Shown in pieces: positions 15,301-16,144 of a DNA stretch of 16,144 nt; position 1 is the stretch's first letter, and each line of letters starts with the position of its first letter. Origin of the DNA: Rhizobium sp. Q54 (lineage in GTDB: Bacteria > Pseudomonadota > Alphaproteobacteria > Rickettsiales > UBA1997); assembly GCA_945865855.1 (NCBI GenBank), contig CAMBES010000010.1:1-16144 (forward strand), read 5' to 3'. The notes under the pieces are model-generated. The model was not told the DNA's origin, searched no databases, and saw nothing but the letters and a program-made list of their open reading frames with translations. A program made the translations under genes and the position numbers.

Positions 15301-16144
15301 TTAAACTTCTCGCTGCCTTTAACCATTTGCATATTTTCTTAGATCCAGAACCTGATGCGGCAAAATCCTTTGCAGAGCGTCAGCGCATGTTTAATTTGCC
15401 GCGCTCAAACTGGACAGATTACAATCAATCCTTGATTTCAAAGGGTGGCGGAGTTTTTGAACGCAGTGCTAAATCAATAAAAATTTCTCCAGAAGTAAAA
15501 GATGTTTTGGGAATTGAAGAAGATGATCTTGCGCCAAATGACTTAATCCGTGCTATTTTAAAGGCACAGGTTCATTTGCTCTGGAATGGTGGAATTGGCA
15601 CTTACGTCAAAGCCGCGGATGAATCGCATCAAGATGTTGGTGATCGCGCTAACGATGCCCTTCGTATCAACGGCAACGAGCTGCGCTGCAAAGTAATAGG
15701 TGAGGGCGGAAATCTTGGCTTCACTCAAAAAGGCCGCATCGAATTCGCGCTAAATGGCGGTCGTATCAATACTGACGCGATGGATAATTCAGCTGGTGTC
15801 GATTGCTCGGATCACGAGGTGAACATTAAAATCGCTTTAATCGCAGCAATGCGCGCAAAAAAATTAACGATCGAAGAAAGAAATAAGTTTCTCGAAAAGA
15901 TGACTGATGAAGTTGGCGAACTCGTGCTTTCCGACAATCGTTTGCAAACTCAGGCGATTTCAATCGTTAGTTTTCAAGGTAAATCAATGCTTGGGGAGCA
16001 ATCGCAATTTTTAGATCGTCTTGAAAAAACTGGTTTTCTTAATCGCGAAATTGAGTTTTTACCAACGCGCAAAGAGATCGATAAAAGGCAGAATGATCAA
16101 GTGAGCATGACTCGCCCCGAGCTTTGTGTGATGATGGCTTACGC
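12354..16144 (+). CDS. NAD-specific glutamate dehydrogenase, large type (3' end outside window)
   Basis: This enzyme oxidatively deaminates glutamate to 2-oxoglutarate with NAD+, feeding amino-acid carbon into the TCA cycle. The frame is open for 1263 codons to the right edge; the family is about 1600 residues, so roughly the last 350 are missing. The long N-terminal regulatory part contains DDMPFLVDSV and YPRDELFQ. The catalytic part holds ARGGLRWSDR (near 793), GSKGGFV with the probable catalytic Lys830, GGSVGYDHKKMG (about 923), GDLAGDVFGNGM (from 966), LWNGGIGTYVK, GEGGNLGFTQ and NGGRINTDAMDNSAGVDCSDHE. It stops at RPELCVMMAYA, another family motif. ATG at 12318 is an in-frame alternative start adding 12 residues; neither has a clear Shine-Dalgarno. 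Rickettsiales rely heavily on host glutamate, which fits. The separate 100-bp inverted-repeat element lies just upstream. Confidence 0.96.
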   Translation, partial: MKNLIARAIAIAEKKKVNSKNFLTFVEDFYADNKLGDFDDYAPEDLFEAAKSSFDFFSTKKISEVKVRVFNPKNSQITFVDVINDDMPFLVDSVVAYLDKQGLKVKNIIHPLYSVLRSEKGELVKISAEKNSRQESVIQLHLEKIHSESELKTLQENIEKILANLNLVVKDWKPMMAMAQVAFEQVGNHQEVKEFISWIIGGNFIFLGAKEFGIKQVSKEKYSLEETDSGLGVFRSKQHEFRPLVVNSSPEEVCESIKNPYIIEILKSRYRSPIHRITNAERIRVQKISAKGENKGQVIGEYRFVGLFTSSAYNCGVDQIPLIRNKAAKVIIDSGYVEGSHNYKDLVSVLESYPRDELFQISAADLLKNATGIVAICGRSQVKFFARKDKFNRFVSCLIFTPRDRSNSELREKIKEYLAGVYKGEVTDSFVQITDSNLSRLHLIIRTENKIPKIDEDKVEAEIVRMTRNWVDDLACEIKAKFGEEKHVQLFAKYQKAFSISYSNRFNANRAAIDISRIEGCLEKNTALFDLYKSSDALLENVTELKIYSPENEIILSKIMPVLESFGFNVIQEHTYTVSFGESEKKKVWIHYFHLNLSNKSDINFSEIIKTNFEETASLIWQGVTQTGFLNRLTIAANLDWKRVYMLRSYYKYLYQIGFRYQHKYIADVLVRYSDITKMLLNLFETKFDPALKISVADRAKQIAIISAQIKEALNQVKDVTDDSVIKKFFGIITATLRTNYYQTAPNAGFKGYMSFKFDCKLVPGLPLPLPHAEIFVCSTRVEGIHLRGGKVARGGLRWSDRQEDFRTEVLGLMKAQMTKNAVIVPVGSKGGFVLKNNLSGFTRDQIQQEGIDCYKIFLRGLLDITDNVVNGKIEHPHNVVRHDESDPYLVVAADKGTATFSDIANGISAEYGFWLGDAFASGGSVGYDHKKMGITAKGAWISVMRHFRENGLDTQSQDFTCVGIGDLAGDVFGNGMLLSKHIKLLAAFNHLHIFLDPEPDAAKSFAERQRMFNLPRSNWTDYNQSLISKGGGVFERSAKSIKISPEVKDVLGIEEDDLAPNDLIRAILKAQVHLLWNGGIGTYVKAADESHQDVGDRANDALRINGNELRCKVIGEGGNLGFTQKGRIEFALNGGRINTDAMDNSAGVDCSDHEVNIKIALIAAMRAKKLTIEERNKFLEKMTDEVGELVLSDNRLQTQAISIVSFQGKSMLGEQSQFLDRLEKTGFLNREIEFLPTRKEIDKRQNDQVSMTRPELCVMMAY

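Overview
The window most resembles an alphaproteobacterium of the order Rickettsiales or a close host-associated relative. The evidence is AT-rich DNA, a very large VirB6-type type IV secretion protein with a Cys-rich N-terminal half and the core typical of Rickettsiales VirB6 proteins, a giant 'large-type' NAD-glutamate dehydrogenase, few recognisable Shine-Dalgarno sequences, and scattered palindromic repeats. An argC gene means the organism is not one of the most reduced Rickettsia, which lack arginine biosynthesis. This placement is inference from gene content, not from a phylogenetic marker comparison.

Layout. Positions 1-11552 are read almost entirely from the minus strand. In transcription order (right to left) the genes are lgt, a rhodanese-domain gene, dnaA, argC, mnmE, an arginine-rich orphan gene, yraN, a 41-residue Lys-rich small protein, an outer-membrane beta-barrel protein, a 40-residue small ORF, and a virB6-like gene that runs off the left edge. 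From 11629 onward the plus strand carries infC and then the large NAD-GDH gene, which runs off the right edge. The 76-bp gap 11553-11628 is the only divergent promoter region. Several minus-strand genes are tightly packed: rhodanese/dnaA share one base (TAATG), the orphan gene and yraN overlap by 8 nt, and the small ORF and virB6 share one base (TGATG).

Function. The core is housekeeping: replication initiation (DnaA), translation initiation (IF3), tRNA wobble modification (MnmE), lipoprotein lipidation (Lgt), arginine biosynthesis (ArgC) and glutamate catabolism (NAD-GDH). The left 4.8 kb is surface- and secretion-related: a beta-barrel outer-membrane protein, and 32 bp later a small ORF coupled to a secreted/inner-membrane VirB6 homologue with a low-complexity, tandem-repeat C-terminal region.

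No clearly new multi-gene system is visible. The observations most worth checking are the porin-sORF-virB6 arrangement, the orphan gene before yraN, a dispersed-repeat-like 17-bp sequence inside the mnmE reading frame, and a 100-bp element bounded by 13-bp inverted repeats between infC and the GDH gene.
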